Source of the DNA: Yimella sp. cx-51
Lineage (GTDB): Bacteria > Actinomycetota > Actinomycetes > Actinomycetales > Dermatophilaceae
Reading direction: 5' to 3'
Assembly (NCBI RefSeq): GCF_017654605.1
Contig: NZ_CP072113.1
Location: 2,976,001 to 3,040,000 of the forward strand
Length of the DNA stretch: 64,000 nucleotides
Of this stretch, positions 25,249 through 34,319 are shown piece after piece; the stretch's first letter is position 1; each line of letters begins with the position of its first letter. The notes below the pieces were generated by a model that was not told where the DNA came from, did not search any database, and was given only the letters and a program-made list of their open reading frames with translations. Position numbers and translations under genes: made by a program.

Positions 25249-25632
25249 TTTAAGGGATTTGAACGGTCGCTCAGGTCAGTTGTCACAGAGTCCCGCCATC
25301 TCGGGCAAATCTGGCAGTTGCTAGCAGCCCGAGGCCGTGACCGATTCGAACGACACGCCGAATGCCCGAAAACTTGTAACTTTCTCGAATAATGAGATGA
25401 ACAAGCAACCATCCCGACGTCCGAGCCCCGAAAGGACCGAAGAGCACCACCGAGCAACTCCTTCGTCCAGCGGGATCGCATCCGCTCCCAACGGCGAATA
25501 CGACTGGCGCACAAGGCTCTACCGCCAAAGGCGACCCAGCGCCCGACGACTGCCCCGCCCGCCGGACGAGCCCGACGCCTCAGCGGTTCCGTGCGTTGGT
25601 CAGGAACTGGTAACGGCGCCCTCATAGGCAAC

Positions 25633-25667
25633 GAGAACGCCCCCCGCCAAAGGCGAGGGGCGTTCTC
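25633..25667. terminator. terminator of the NlpC/P60 gene at 25698
   Basis: GAGAACGCCCC (25633-25643) pairs with GGGGCGTTCTC (25657-25667); an inner CGCC-AAA-GGCG stem caps it. It lies about 30 bases beyond the stop of the NlpC/P60 gene on the minus strand. Confidence 0.85.
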
Positions 25668-25697
25668 GGGATAGCCGAGCTCAAGAAACCCGGTGGA

Positions 25698-26444
25698 TCA
25701 GGCGCGACCGTAGGTCTTGTAGCCGTAGATCGGCTTGACGCGGATCGTGGTGCCTGGGCGGCTGGCAGCGATCTCGTAGCCGGGGCTGACGTAGATCGAC
25801 ACGTGGTAGGCCGGGAAGCCCGAGAAGATCAGGTCGCCGGCAGCCGGGGTGGAAACGCGACGGACAGCAGCCTGCTGCGCCGAAGCGGTGCGCGGGATGT
25901 ACTTGCCGGCCTTGCGGTAGACGTACTGGGTGAAGCCCGAGCAGTCGAAGCCGCTGGGGGTGGTGCCGCCCCAGACGTAGGGAACGCCGGTGTACTGCTT
26001 GGCGATCGACACGATGCCCGAGGTGGCGACCGGACGCGTGGTGGTGGTGCTACGCGAGGTGCGGTACGGGTTCGGCGACAGCAGCGCACGCCAGGTCTGG
26101 TCGGTGGCGGTGCCGGTGACCACTGCGCGGTAACGCTTCTGGAAGGCGACCAGCTGCGAGTAGGTGGCGGGACCGAAGCGGCCGTCGACCACGAGACGCG
26201 AGCCGTGGACGTTCAGACGCTGCTGGAGAAGGGTCACGTAGTAACCCGAGGCGCCGTACGAGACGTTGGCGGCGCGAGCGGTGACCGGGGCAGCGGCCGA
26301 GACCGGGGCTGCGGAGGCCGACTCGGTGGCGATGACCGGGACGACGGTGGCGGTGGCGGCTGCAACAGCCAGACCACGCTTGCTCACGAGGTTGGAGACG
26401 AGGCTGGGCTCGTGCTTGAGGTGACGCGGCTTGTAGGAACCCAT
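25698..26444 (-). CDS. secreted NlpC/P60 endopeptidase with one peptidoglycan-binding domain
   Basis: About 248 residues. The N terminus MGSYKPRHLKHEPSL leads into a signal peptide ending near TESASAAP, then one PG_binding_1 repeat (about 60-110, YGASGYYVTLLQQRL and DGRFGPATY), then an NlpC/P60 domain with catalytic FDCSG and AYHVSIY and the PAAGDLIF strand. The frame is open 109 codons upstream, but those residues look like untranslated sequence; the ATG at 26444 gives an N terminus matching the sibling genes (xxPRHxK). AAGGG sits about 11 bases before the ATG. It is monocistronic, with its own terminator, and is preceded by a long structured leader. Confidence 0.88.
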   Translation of the reverse strand: MGSYKPRHLKHEPSLVSNLVSKRGLAVAAATATVVPVIATESASAAPVSAAAPVTARAANVSYGASGYYVTLLQQRLNVHGSRLVVDGRFGPATYSQLVAFQKRYRAVVTGTATDQTWRALLSPNPYRTSRSTTTTRPVATSGIVSIAKQYTGVPYVWGGTTPSGFDCSGFTQYVYRKAGKYIPRTASAQQAAVRRVSTPAAGDLIFSGFPAYHVSIYVSPGYEIAASRPGTTIRVKPIYGYKTYGRA

Positions 26445-26897
26445 TACGGGAGAGACCCTTCGGCACTTGACGACTTGGACGGTGCAATCTCTCCGGCTGG
26501 ATCGACTGCTGGAACTGCGGGTGTGGCGGCTCTGCTTCCCCCAAGTCAGCGGAGTGCCCGGACTAGAGTGCACGACGATCCAGGTCGCCCACCAACCGAG
26601 CGCAAAGATTTGGCAAAGGACGGCCCAGGGGGCGTGTCCGGGGGTCGCTGCTGACCCCCGCCGCACGACCCGATATCGGGCCGTGACCTGTTCGTGATTA
26701 TCCGCGCTATTACTGGGATGTCGCTGGTTCCGCAGAGTGGCGCAGAAAGGGGTCGTGGGGCGCTCAACCAACCGTCCACATCATGAGATTTTGCTGTATT
26801 GCATTTTGAGACACCGGGAACTTCGGCCGGTGACTACGGTGGGAGTCATGCCCGCTTGCGCACCCCAGTTGTCACCCAGATCACAGGAGTTCACGGC
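26445..26897. other. divergent intergenic region and long structured leader
   Basis: About 450 bases between the NlpC/P60 gene and the MATE gene. On the minus strand it holds an 8-bp stem CGGGGGTC/GACCCCCG (26639-26660), a 12-bp palindrome CCCGATATCGGG (26669-26680) and a TCACG-N6-TCACG pair near 26683-26698. I looked for the conserved c-di-AMP (ydaO) riboswitch segments and did not find them. Confidence 0.45.
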
Positions 26898-28232
26898 GTG
26901 ACGCACCAGCCTGCCCAGGCAGATGCCCGCCAGATCCTGCGCCTCGCCGCCCCGGCCTTCCTGACCCTGATCGCCGAGCCACTCTTCCTGCTCACCGACA
27001 GCGCGATCGTGGGCCATCTGGGCACGGTCTCCCTCGCAGCACTCGGCGTCGCCTCGGCCGTACTACTGACTGCGGCCGGCGTGTTCGTCTTCCTCGCCTA
27101 CGCCACCACAGCGGTCGTGGCGCGCCGGATCGGCGCCGGCCAGCAGCGACGTGCCCTGGAGGCCGGCGTGGACGGCCTGTGGCTGGCGCTGCTGCTCGGC
27201 ATTCCCACCGCCGTCCTGGTGGCACTGTTCGCCAGACCGCTGTGTGCGGTCATGGGTGCCTCCGGGCAGGTGCTCGACCCCGCCACGACCTATCTCCAGA
27301 TCGCCGCGTTCGGGATCCCCTCGATCTTGGTGGTTGCCGCAGCAACCGGCGTCCTGCGCGGCTTCCAGGACACCCGCACACCGTTATATGTAGCTGTCGG
27401 CGGATTCAGCGCCAACGCGCTGCTCAACTACCTGCTGGTCTACCCCGCGGGGATGGGCATCGCCGGGTCGGCGTGGGGCACGGTCATCGCCCAGACCGGC
27501 GCCGGAGCGGTCTTCGCATTGTTCGTGCTGCGCCGGGCGCATCAGGCCGGTGCTCGCCTCGCCTTCCACCCCGGTGACGTGCTCTCCGCCGCGCGCAACG
27601 GCGTCCCGCTGTTGATCCGCACCCTCGCGCTGCGCGCCGCCTTCCTGCTCACCACCTGGGTGGCCGCCGCGCTGGGCGTCATTCCCTTGGCAGCGCACCA
27701 GGTGGCGATGAACGTCTTCAGCCTGCTCGCCTTCGCCCTCGACGCTCTCGCGATCGCCGCACAGGCGCTCATCGGCACCGGGCTCGGCGCCGGCGACGCA
27801 GACTACGCCCGACGTGCGACCCGCTTGATGACCCGCTGGGGCTGGTGGGGCGGCCTCGTCCTCGCCGGCCTCACCGCTGCCTCGGCGTGGCTGCTCCCGC
27901 CGCTGTTCACCTCCGACCCGGACGTGCGCAGCACCCTCACAGTGGCGCTGCTGGTGCTCGCGGTCACCCAGCCGATCTCCGGGGCGGTCTTCGTGCTGGA
28001 TGGTGTGTTGATGGGCGCCGGCGACAACCGCGCACTCGCGTGGCTGAGCATCGCGACGCTTCTTGCGTACACGCCTCTCCTGCTCCTGCTGCGGGCGAAT
28101 GCAGCGCATCTGTCCGCTCGCGAAGGGATTGCGCTGCTCTGGGCCGCACTCGCGGTCTTCATGGCGCTGCGCTGGGTGGCCCTTGGCTGGCGCTCCCGCA
28201 CGGACGCATGGCTGGTGACGGGCGCAAACTGA
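26898..28232 (+). CDS. MATE family efflux transporter
   Basis: About 444 residues with twelve hydrophobic segments arranged as two six-helix halves; the opening block is LRLAAPAFLTLIAEPLFLLT...DSAIVGHLG, typical of DinF-like MATE exporters. These use a sodium or proton gradient to export organic cations and drugs from the inner membrane. The start is placed at GTG 26898 with AGGAG 7-11 bases upstream; the frame is open 33 codons earlier but lacks a good ribosome site there. In related actinobacteria a MATE gene often lies between rplI and dnaB, so the position is conserved. Substrate unknown. Confidence 0.88.
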   Translation: MTHQPAQADARQILRLAAPAFLTLIAEPLFLLTDSAIVGHLGTVSLAALGVASAVLLTAAGVFVFLAYATTAVVARRIGAGQQRRALEAGVDGLWLALLLGIPTAVLVALFARPLCAVMGASGQVLDPATTYLQIAAFGIPSILVVAAATGVLRGFQDTRTPLYVAVGGFSANALLNYLLVYPAGMGIAGSAWGTVIAQTGAGAVFALFVLRRAHQAGARLAFHPGDVLSAARNGVPLLIRTLALRAAFLLTTWVAAALGVIPLAAHQVAMNVFSLLAFALDALAIAAQALIGTGLGAGDADYARRATRLMTRWGWWGGLVLAGLTAASAWLLPPLFTSDPDVRSTLTVALLVLAVTQPISGAVFVLDGVLMGAGDNRALAWLSIATLLAYTPLLLLLRANAAHLSAREGIALLWAALAVFMALRWVALGWRSRTDAWLVTGAN

Positions 28233-28274
28233 CGTCGCCGCGCCGACACCTCAGCTCCAGACGCGGCCCTTCCT

Positions 28275-28348
28275 CGCAAACGCGGTAGCTGCAACCGGCG
28301 CGCCTGCCAACAAGCGCCGCGTCCTGCGCTGTAACCGTCGCGTTTGTG
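28275..28348. repeat. dispersed palindromic intergenic repeat, copy 1
   Basis: This segment begins CGCAAACGCGGTAGCTGCAA and ends AACCGTCGCGTTTGTG, so its ends are inverted (CAAACGCG / CGCGTTTG). A second copy at 50135-50225 shares TAGCTGCAACCG and AACCG(T/C)CGCGTTTGTG in the same order. A further CGCAAACG lies at 28361. It looks like a REP/MITE-type element. Confidence 0.6.
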
Positions 28349-28447
28349 ACGACGGCGCGTCGCAAACGGTGGTTCGGGCGTTGGTGCGAGCGGTGCACCA
28401 TCGTTCGTCACCACGGCAGCCCGGGGTCCGGCGCCGAGAAACAGGAC

Positions 28448-28477
28448 GCGCCCCTCTCCCGCACGGGAGAGGGGCGC
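28448..28477. terminator. bidirectional terminator between rplI and the MATE gene
   Basis: GCGCCCCTCTCCC (28448-28460) pairs with GGGAGAGGGGCGC (28465-28477) around a GCAC loop. It lies 28 bases after the rplI stop (minus strand) and can also serve the convergent MATE gene. Confidence 0.85.
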
Positions 28478-28504
28478 AACCTGCGTTGCAGTATTACTGC
28501 GCGA

Positions 28505-28954
28505 TCACTTCGCGGCGACGACGTTCAGCTTCAGAACGGCGGCGACCTCCGGGTGCAGGCGCACCTGCACCTCGTGCTCGCCCAGCGCGCGGATCGGCTT
28601 GGCGACCTGGATGGTGCGACGGTCGACGTCGCCGGCACCGGCAGCCTTGACGGCGTCCGCGATGTCGGCGGTGGTGACCGCACCGAAGAGGCGTCCGGTG
28701 TCACCGGCACGCGCCGCCAGGTTGACCTTCGCCGACTCCAAGGAGCCCTTGAGTGCCTTGGCGTCGTCCAGCGACTTCACCGCACGCACCTCGCGGGCCT
28801 TGGTGATCGCCTCGACCTGCTTCTGGCCGCCCTTGGTCCACGGAGTGGCCAAGCTGCGGGGCAGCAGGAAGTTGCGGGCGTAGCCGTCCTTGACGTCGAC
28901 GACGTCACCGGCGGAACCGAGGCCGTGCACCTCGTGGGTAAGGATGATCTTCAT
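28505..28954 (-). CDS. rplI: 50S ribosomal protein L9
   Basis: 149 residues, the full length of bacterial L9. The N-terminal RNA-binding domain reads [20 protein letters not shown] followed by the L9 signature region around [10 protein letters not shown]; a long central helix and the C-terminal domain ([16 protein letters not shown], about 88-104) follow. L9 binds 23S rRNA and helps keep the reading frame. A good GAAGGAGAAG site precedes the ATG. It is last in the rpsF-ssb-rpsR-rplI operon and is followed by a terminator. Confidence 0.98.
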   Translation of the reverse strand: MKIILTHEVHGLGSAGDVVDVKDGYARNFLLPRSLATPWTKGGQKQVEAITKAREVRAVKSLDDAKALKGSLESAKVNLAARAGDTGRLFGAVTTADIADAVKAAGAGDVDRRTIQVAKPIRALGEHEVQVRLHPEVAAVLKLNVVAAK

Positions 28955-28980
28955 CGTTGCTCTTCTCCTTCGACCCGAAC

Positions 28981-29217
28981 TCAGCGTGCGGACGACGAGT
29001 AGGGCAGCAGTGCCATCTCACGCGCGTTCTTGACGGCGTTGGCGATCAGGCGCTGCTCCTGCACGGACACACCGGTGACCCGGCGCGCGCGGATCTTGCC
29101 GCGGTCGCTGATGAACTTGCGCAGCAGCGCAACGTCCTTGTAGTCGATGTTCTCGACCTTCGCCGCCTTCAGCGGGTTGGCCTTCTTCTTGGGCTTACGC
29201 ACAACGGGCTTGGCCAT
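28981..29217 (-). CDS. rpsR: 30S ribosomal protein S18
   Basis: 78 residues. It carries the S18 core: [17 protein letters not shown] and [20 protein letters not shown], then [10 protein letters not shown]-type ending (here [11 protein letters not shown]). The Lys-rich N terminus ([15 protein letters not shown]) is normal. There are no CxxC zinc ligands, so this is the zinc-independent form. S18 pairs with S6 on the platform of the 30S subunit, matching its place beside rpsF. Confidence 0.97.
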   Translation of the reverse strand: MAKPVVRKPKKKANPLKAAKVENIDYKDVALLRKFISDRGKIRARRVTGVSVQEQRLIANAVKNAREMALLPYSSSAR

Positions 29218-29315
29218 CGTGGTGCTCTCCTTCTACTTCAGGGAGCCCGAGCGAACTCGGGATGGTGGTGATGATGAGTGGCGCGATCTGCTTGAGGATC
29301 ACGCCGGTTGCGAGA

Positions 29316-29885
29316 TCAGAACGGGGGTTCGTCGTAGGACGGGCCGGAGTTCCAGCCGCCGCCCTGCTGTCCGCCGCCGGCATTCTGGCTCGGGCCACTA
29401 GTGGCCCAAGGGTCTTCCTGCTGCTGCGGGGCGAAGTTGCCCTGGGAAGCGTTGCCGCCACCCTGCTGGCCGCCGCCGTAGTTGCCGCCGCCACCGCCGC
29501 CGAAGTTGCCGCCTCCGCCGCGCTGGGTCTTGTTGACCTTCGCGGTGGCGTAGCGCAACGACGGGCCGATCTCGTCGACGTCGAGCTCCATGCTGGTGCG
29601 CTTCTCGCCTTCCTTGGTCTCGTACGAACGAGACTTCAGACGGCCCGAAACGATCACCCGCGATCCGCGGGTCAGCGACTCGGCGACGTTCTCGGCGACG
29701 TCACGCCACACTGAGCAGCGCAGGAACAGCGTTTCGCCGTCCTTCCACTCATTGCTCTGCCGGTCGAACTGACGCGGCGTCGAGGCCACGGTGAAGTTCG
29801 CAACGGCAGCCCCGGACGGCGTGAAACGCAACTCCGGGTCTTGAGTGAGATTGCCGATCACGGTGATGACGGTGTCGCCGGCCAT
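29316..29885 (-). CDS. ssb: single-stranded DNA-binding protein
   Basis: 189 residues. The N-terminal OB fold (about 1-110) reads [20 protein letters not shown] and contains [20 protein letters not shown] and [17 protein letters not shown] Gly-rich linker ([13 protein letters not shown], about 125-165) leads to the acidic tip YDEPPF, which docks partner replication and repair proteins. SSB coats single-stranded DNA as a tetramer at forks. Its place between rpsF and rpsR is the standard arrangement in most bacteria. Confidence 0.98.
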   Translation of the reverse strand: MAGDTVITVIGNLTQDPELRFTPSGAAVANFTVASTPRQFDRQSNEWKDGETLFLRCSVWRDVAENVAESLTRGSRVIVSGRLKSRSYETKEGEKRTSMELDVDEIGPSLRYATAKVNKTQRGGGGNFGGGGGGNYGGGQQGGGNASQGNFAPQQQEDPWATSGPSQNAGGGQQGGGWNSGPSYDEPPF

Positions 29886-29914
29886 GGTGTTGTCCTAACT
29901 CGCTGAGGTTGAGA

Positions 29915-30202
29915 TCAGGCGTCGGCGCGAAGCAGCTTGGTGCGCAACACGGACTCGTTCAAGCCCAGCTGGCGGTCAAGCTCCTTGGCGGTTGCCGACT
30001 CCGCGGTCATGTTGACCACGGCGTAGATGCCCTCGGACTTCTTCTTGATGTCGTAGGCCAGACGGCGGCGACCCCAGAAGTCGACGTTGTCGACGGTGCC
30101 ACCCTCCTTGGTCACGACTGCGAGCATCTTGTCCAGCGAGGGCTGGACGGTGCGCTCATCAAGCTCGGGGTCGAGGATGATCATGAGTTCGTACTGACGC
30201 AT
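29915..30202 (-). CDS. rpsF: 30S ribosomal protein S6
   Basis: 95 residues starting [16 protein letters not shown]. The ferredoxin-like fold segments [20 protein letters not shown] and EGIYAVVNM are typical. It has no long C-terminal Glu tail. The ATG at 30202 is chosen because the protein then begins at the family's usual MR-x-YE; a GTG four codons upstream (30214) lies on top of the AGGAGG site and is unlikely. S6 binds S18 and 16S rRNA. First gene of the operon with ssb, rpsR and rplI. Confidence 0.97.
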   Translation of the reverse strand: MRQYELMIILDPELDERTVQPSLDKMLAVVTKEGGTVDNVDFWGRRRLAYDIKKKSEGIYAVVNMTAESATAKELDRQLGLNESVLRTKLLRADA

Positions 30203-30330
30203 GCGTAAACCCACCTCCTTTGGTCTTGAGCGGTCACGCCGATCTGGCGTGACAGGAGGTTTACTGCGTGCTCCGACTCACATGGTCGTCCGTCGCCGTG
30301 CGACCGGTGCAGTGCGGAACGCAGGCAAGT

Positions 30331-31707
30331 CTAGGCGCGGCCGCCGACAATCACCGAATCGTCGCCCGGGGCTGTGGACAACTCGCGTTGCAACCGCTCC
30401 TCGAGGGCGCGGGCCGACTCGGGGTCTTGGTGGTCGGCCAATTCTTCGGCAGTTTCCCAACTCACCCAGGCCAGACCGGCGTACGCGATCAGCCGCACCA
30501 TCGCGAAGACGACATACATCGCCGGAGCAACGCCCTTGTTCGGGTCGGAACTGGAGGCGATGTAGAGGAAGGTCATGACGAAGTAGACGATCTCGACACC
30601 CGCCCACACCAGGTGCTCACGCCAACGCATCGCGATGAGCGCCAACAATGGCAGCACCCAGATCGCCTGTTGCACCGGGAAGGCCTTGCCGGTGCACATC
30701 ACGATCACCAGCATCGTCAGCACGAGTGCCGGTAACGGTGTCGCGTGACGGGGGCGGCGCACCAGGTAGGCACCGACCAGCAACGCGAGCAGCCAGCCCG
30801 CGACGGCCAACCAGGTGAGCGTGGCGGCGTCCACCTTGATCTTCAGGATCGACAGCACCAACCAGGGCGATCCGTAACCGGCAGCGGCGCGGTTCCAGTT
30901 CTGGTAGACCGCGAACGGGTCGCCCCCGACGGCGATCGCGACCGCCAAGCAGGCACCGACGGCCGCGGCGACTCCGACGAGCATCCTGGTCATTTCGCGG
31001 GAACGACCATCGCGCAGCGCCACGAGCACGATGGCCGCAACGATGATCAGTGGATAGCTCCGGGCCATGACGGCCAGGCCCAGCAGGACGCCGGCTGCGA
31101 GCGGCTTGTCGCGCATCCACAACACCAGACCGACGGTGGCCAGCGCGACACCGAAGGCGTCCATCGAGACCAGCGATGCGGTGATCAGCACCGGGCTGAG
31201 TGCAGCATGTGCCGCGAGCCAGGGCGTGCCCGGCAAGGCTGCGGTCAGCGCGATGACGGTGGCCGCGATCGCGAGCGCGATCAGCACCGCACCGAAGGCG
31301 AAGTAGTACTGCTGCACCGCCAGGCTCGACCCGGTGGGGGTCACCTGCCGCAGCAACCATTGCAGGAGTGCGGTGAGCATCGGCTGGTTCTCACCCGGGC
31401 CGCCTGCGGCCCACGGACCGCCGTTGCCGGTCAGGCCCACGGCGAGGTCTGAGTAACAAGCACGCCAGAGCGATTCCGGTGCGCCCCAACCTTTCTCGAC
31501 GCAGGAATGCTTCTGCACCACGCCGAGCGCGACGAAGACGGACGCCAGCGCGCTCAGCACGGTGACCGCGTAGGACGCGCCCCGGCGCCCGATGGCGCCG
31601 TAGCGGCCGGTGGGTCCACCGATCACCTCGGTGGCCCAGCCGACCACCCCTTCACCGCGGCTCGGCACGGTGAGGCGGTCGCTGTCGCGGCGTGGGGTGA
31701 CGGTCAC
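30331..31707 (-). CDS. polytopic membrane protein, GT87/DUF2029-like glycosyltransferase
   Basis: About 458 residues with roughly ten membrane segments (for example YAVTVLSALASVFVALGVVQ, and AIAATVIALTAALPG). It matches by position and general layout the Mycobacterium Rv0051-type gene between ponA1 and rpsF, annotated as a DUF2029/GT87-like membrane glycosyltransferase. Such enzymes use polyprenyl-phosphate sugars to build cell-envelope glycans; the donor and acceptor are unknown here. The start is put at GTG 31707; the open frame farther upstream encodes Pro/Arg-rich antisense of the PBP tail. The gene follows the PBP by 25 bases and is likely cotranscribed with it. Confidence 0.75.
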   Translation of the reverse strand: MTVTPRRDSDRLTVPSRGEGVVGWATEVIGGPTGRYGAIGRRGASYAVTVLSALASVFVALGVVQKHSCVEKGWGAPESLWRACYSDLAVGLTGNGGPWAAGGPGENQPMLTALLQWLLRQVTPTGSSLAVQQYYFAFGAVLIALAIAATVIALTAALPGTPWLAAHAALSPVLITASLVSMDAFGVALATVGLVLWMRDKPLAAGVLLGLAVMARSYPLIIVAAIVLVALRDGRSREMTRMLVGVAAAVGACLAVAIAVGGDPFAVYQNWNRAAAGYGSPWLVLSILKIKVDAATLTWLAVAGWLLALLVGAYLVRRPRHATPLPALVLTMLVIVMCTGKAFPVQQAIWVLPLLALIAMRWREHLVWAGVEIVYFVMTFLYIASSSDPNKGVAPAMYVVFAMVRLIAYAGLAWVSWETAEELADHQDPESARALEERLQRELSTAPGDDSVIVGGRA

Positions 31708-31732
31708 GCTCGGCAGGATACGTGGCCCGCCG

Positions 31733-34036
31733 TCATGGCCGGGCGGTTGCCGCCCCGGTCGGCACCGCTGCAGCGGTGCCCGTTGCGCCATTGGCTGCGG
31801 GTGCCTGGGTGCTTGGTGCCGGAGGCTGCGTGCTGGCCGGCGGCGGAGGTGCGGTGGTGGTGCTCGGCGCCGGGGGCGTCGTGGTGCTGCTCGGCGGGGC
31901 CGTCGTCGTGCTGGACGAGGAGGAGCTCGTGCTCGAACTGGACGTCGACGACGTGGTCGAGCTTGTGGTGCTGCTGCTCGTCGTCGAGGACGTCGTGCTG
32001 GAGGAGGTGGTAGTGCTCGTGGCACGCGGGGTGTTCTGGGTGGTCTGCCGCACCGGCGGAGGCACCTGGCCCACCGAGCCGCCCTTCACGCGTCCGGGCT
32101 CGGGGATCTTCGCAACCGGCTCGCCTTCGAGCGCAGCATTCATGAAGTCGGCCCAGATCGTTGCCGGCACCTCGCCGCCGTAGAAGCTCGCGCCCTCGGC
32201 CGCGAGTGACTTGGTGCCGTCACCGGCGTACATACCGACGGCGGTGGTCAGTTGGTTGGGGGTGAACCCGGCGTACCACGCTGCCTTGTAACCGTCGGTG
32301 GTGCCGGTCTTGCCGGCGGAGGGCCTGGTGAAGTCGGCACGGCTGAGGGCACGGTAGGCCGTGCCGCCGGGCTGGGTAACGGTCGCCATGGAGTTGACGA
32401 CGTCGGCGGAGACCTTCTTGTCGATCACCTGCGTGGTGCCGGTCTTGGCGGTGTAGCTGAACGAGCCGGCCACGCTGCTCACCTTGGCGATGATGTGCTG
32501 GTCGGCCTTCTTGCCCTCGCTGCTGACGGTGCTGAAGGCATTCGCGACGTCCGAGACGTGCACCGAGGCCTCGCCCAGGATGTTGGTGACGTTGTCGTTC
32601 ATGCCCGCCGACCCGGCCGGGATACCCGCCTTGATGGCGGCCTCGCGGGTCTTGACCGGACCCATCTGCTGGTTGAGTCGCAAGAACGAGGTGTTCACGG
32701 AGTGCTGCATCATCGTGCTCATGTTGATGTAGCCGAACTGCTCGCCGCCGTCGTTGCGCAATGGCTTGGTGCCGGGCAGCCGGAACGGGCTCGCGCCGCT
32801 GAACCGACTGTTGAGGGAGTAGCCGTTCTCCAGGGCAGCCACCGTGCCGAACACCTTGAAAGTGGAGCCGGCCTGCGGCGCGGCGTAGGTGGCGGCGTTC
32901 CACTGACTCTTGCGGTAGTCGGAACCGCCGTAGAGCGCGACGATCGAACCGTCCGGTTTCTGCGCGACGAGGCCGGCGTGCAGATCCTTCAGGCTCGGGA
33001 CATCGGCCGGGATCGCCTTCTGCACCGCCTTCTCGGCCGCCCTCTGCTTCTTCACATCGATCGTCGTGGTGATCCGTAGGCCACCGCGGGCGATGTCGGT
33101 GTCGGAGAGCTTGAGCTTGTTCTTCAGCTCGTTGCGCACCGTCTGCGTCAGATAGCCGGTGGGGCCGCTGCCGTAGGTGGGGGCCTTGACCGGCTGGACG
33201 ACGGGCATCTTCTGTTGGGCCCGCACCTGTGGCGACATCCAGCCCTCGGTGACCATGCCGTCCAGCACGTAGATCATGCGGTTGTTCATCCGCTCGGCAG
33301 CAGCCTTGCCACCGGCCGGGTCGAACAGGCTCGGAGCGTTGATGACCGAGGCGAGGAAGGCTCCCTCGGAAGCGTTGAGCTGGGAGACGTCCTTGTTGAA
33401 GTAGGTCTTGGACGCCGCCTGGATGCCGTAGGAGTTGCGGCCGAAGTAAATGTTGTTGAGGTAGCGCTGGAGGATCTCGTCCTTGGTGTACTTCTGGTCC
33501 AGCTTGATCGAGATCATCACCTCGTTCAGCTTGCGACTGACCGTTTTGTCCTGAGTGAGGAAGTAGTTCTTGACGTACTGCTGGGTGATCGTCGACCCAC
33601 CCTGCTGCTGACCGCCGGTCAGGTTGGTCCACAAGGCTCGGACGATGCCGGACACGCTGACGCCGCGGTTGTCGTAGAAGTTGCGGTCTTCAGCGGCCAG
33701 GAAGGCGTGCTGCACATCCTTGGGCACCCGATTGATCTGGACGTCCTCACGGTTGACCGAGCTGAAGCGATCGAGCTCGGTCTTGCCGTCGGAGTAGTAG
33801 ATGATCGACACCTGCTTGTCGGCGTCGGCATTCGGCTTCGGGATCTCGGTGCGCAGGTAGATGACGACCAGCGCGATGAAGCCGATGAGGCCGAGCACGA
33901 AGAACCCGAGCATGGTGCGGAGCGCGACCTTGGCCCAGAGCGGACGCCCCTTACGACGGGTCGCGGCAGCCCGACGGGCGCGTCGGGGAGACGCCTCGTC
34001 GTGCGGGGTCTCGGGGTGGTTGTCGCTCTCGCTCAC
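31733..34036 (-). CDS. ponA: class A penicillin-binding protein (transglycosylase/transpeptidase)
   Basis: 767 residues. A short cytoplasmic basic segment and one membrane helix (about 41-62) precede the GT51 transglycosylase domain, with catalytic E116 in AEDRNFYDNRG and the GGSTITQQ motif about 147-154. The transpeptidase has S391-T-F-K394 (SxxK), S446-V-N448, and K576-T-G-T579. The tail after about 640 is very rich in Thr, Ser and Pro, a flexible wall-embedded region. It polymerises and cross-links peptidoglycan. Gene order matches ponA1 of mycobacteria. It is transcribed divergently from padR, with a perfect palindrome between them. Confidence 0.95.
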   Translation of the reverse strand: MSESDNHPETPHDEASPRRARRAAATRRKGRPLWAKVALRTMLGFFVLGLIGFIALVVIYLRTEIPKPNADADKQVSIIYYSDGKTELDRFSSVNREDVQINRVPKDVQHAFLAAEDRNFYDNRGVSVSGIVRALWTNLTGGQQQGGSTITQQYVKNYFLTQDKTVSRKLNEVMISIKLDQKYTKDEILQRYLNNIYFGRNSYGIQAASKTYFNKDVSQLNASEGAFLASVINAPSLFDPAGGKAAAERMNNRMIYVLDGMVTEGWMSPQVRAQQKMPVVQPVKAPTYGSGPTGYLTQTVRNELKNKLKLSDTDIARGGLRITTTIDVKKQRAAEKAVQKAIPADVPSLKDLHAGLVAQKPDGSIVALYGGSDYRKSQWNAATYAAPQAGSTFKVFGTVAALENGYSLNSRFSGASPFRLPGTKPLRNDGGEQFGYINMSTMMQHSVNTSFLRLNQQMGPVKTREAAIKAGIPAGSAGMNDNVTNILGEASVHVSDVANAFSTVSSEGKKADQHIIAKVSSVAGSFSYTAKTGTTQVIDKKVSADVVNSMATVTQPGGTAYRALSRADFTRPSAGKTGTTDGYKAAWYAGFTPNQLTTAVGMYAGDGTKSLAAEGASFYGGEVPATIWADFMNAALEGEPVAKIPEPGRVKGGSVGQVPPPVRQTTQNTPRATSTTTSSSTTSSTTSSSTTSSTTSSTSSSSTSSSSSSTTTAPPSSTTTPPAPSTTTAPPPPASTQPPAPSTQAPAANGATGTAAAVPTGAATARP

Positions 34037-34319
34037 CTGCGCAGCCTAACGCCGGGGGCCGACAAGGCCCGAAATCCATTAGCAGATCGTGACCGGAAAC
34101 ACGCGCAGGCCACGCCCGATGTTGTGTAGATCGCGGGCGGGCTTTCGTCAGACCGGCGAACGTTCAGCGGCGGTTCGCCGCGCGACACGCAGCCCGATGT
34201 ATCGGTTCGATACATCGCATGCGCTACTCTCGACCACACAAAGCCGTCGTATGTCAGTTGATGATGCGTGCAAGCGGCTTTGTCTGTCCAATTGCTGTCG
34301 AGGGTTCGAGGAGGTTGCG
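34037..34319. other. divergent promoter region ponA/padR
   Basis: About 280 bases between divergent genes. It contains the 23-bp perfect dyad at 34195-34217. Frames that extend padR upstream through this region lack coding character. Confidence 0.5.
34195..34217. promoter_or_regulatory. candidate PadR operator
   Basis: CGATGTATCG-GTT-CGATACATCG has perfect 10-bp arms and contains ATGT...ACAT ends as in many PadR-family sites. It lies 103 bases before padR and about 160 bases before ponA, so it could control both. Confidence 0.65.

Larger units (their letters stand above)
25059..25697. other. long leader/intergenic region between two NlpC/P60 genes
   Basis: About 640 bases. Nearest the gene at 25058 is a stem CGGCCACGCC (25094-25103) / GGCGTGGCCG (25137-25146) in the likely 5' UTR, then three direct TGTGA repeats (25226-25248). 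The distal part holds a terminator (25633-25667). A plus-strand 96-codon frame at 25337 has a GTG start and biased composition; I do not call it. Confidence 0.5.

Noticed and set aside
25059-25260. c-di-AMP (ydaO) riboswitch before the NlpC/P60 gene
   Set aside because: A stem is present but the conserved GGGGTGAA-type and CAGCTAACC-type segments were not found.
25337-25627. 96-codon plus-strand frame in the leader region
   Set aside because: Composition is Arg/Pro-rich and both strands are open; no domain or ribosome site.
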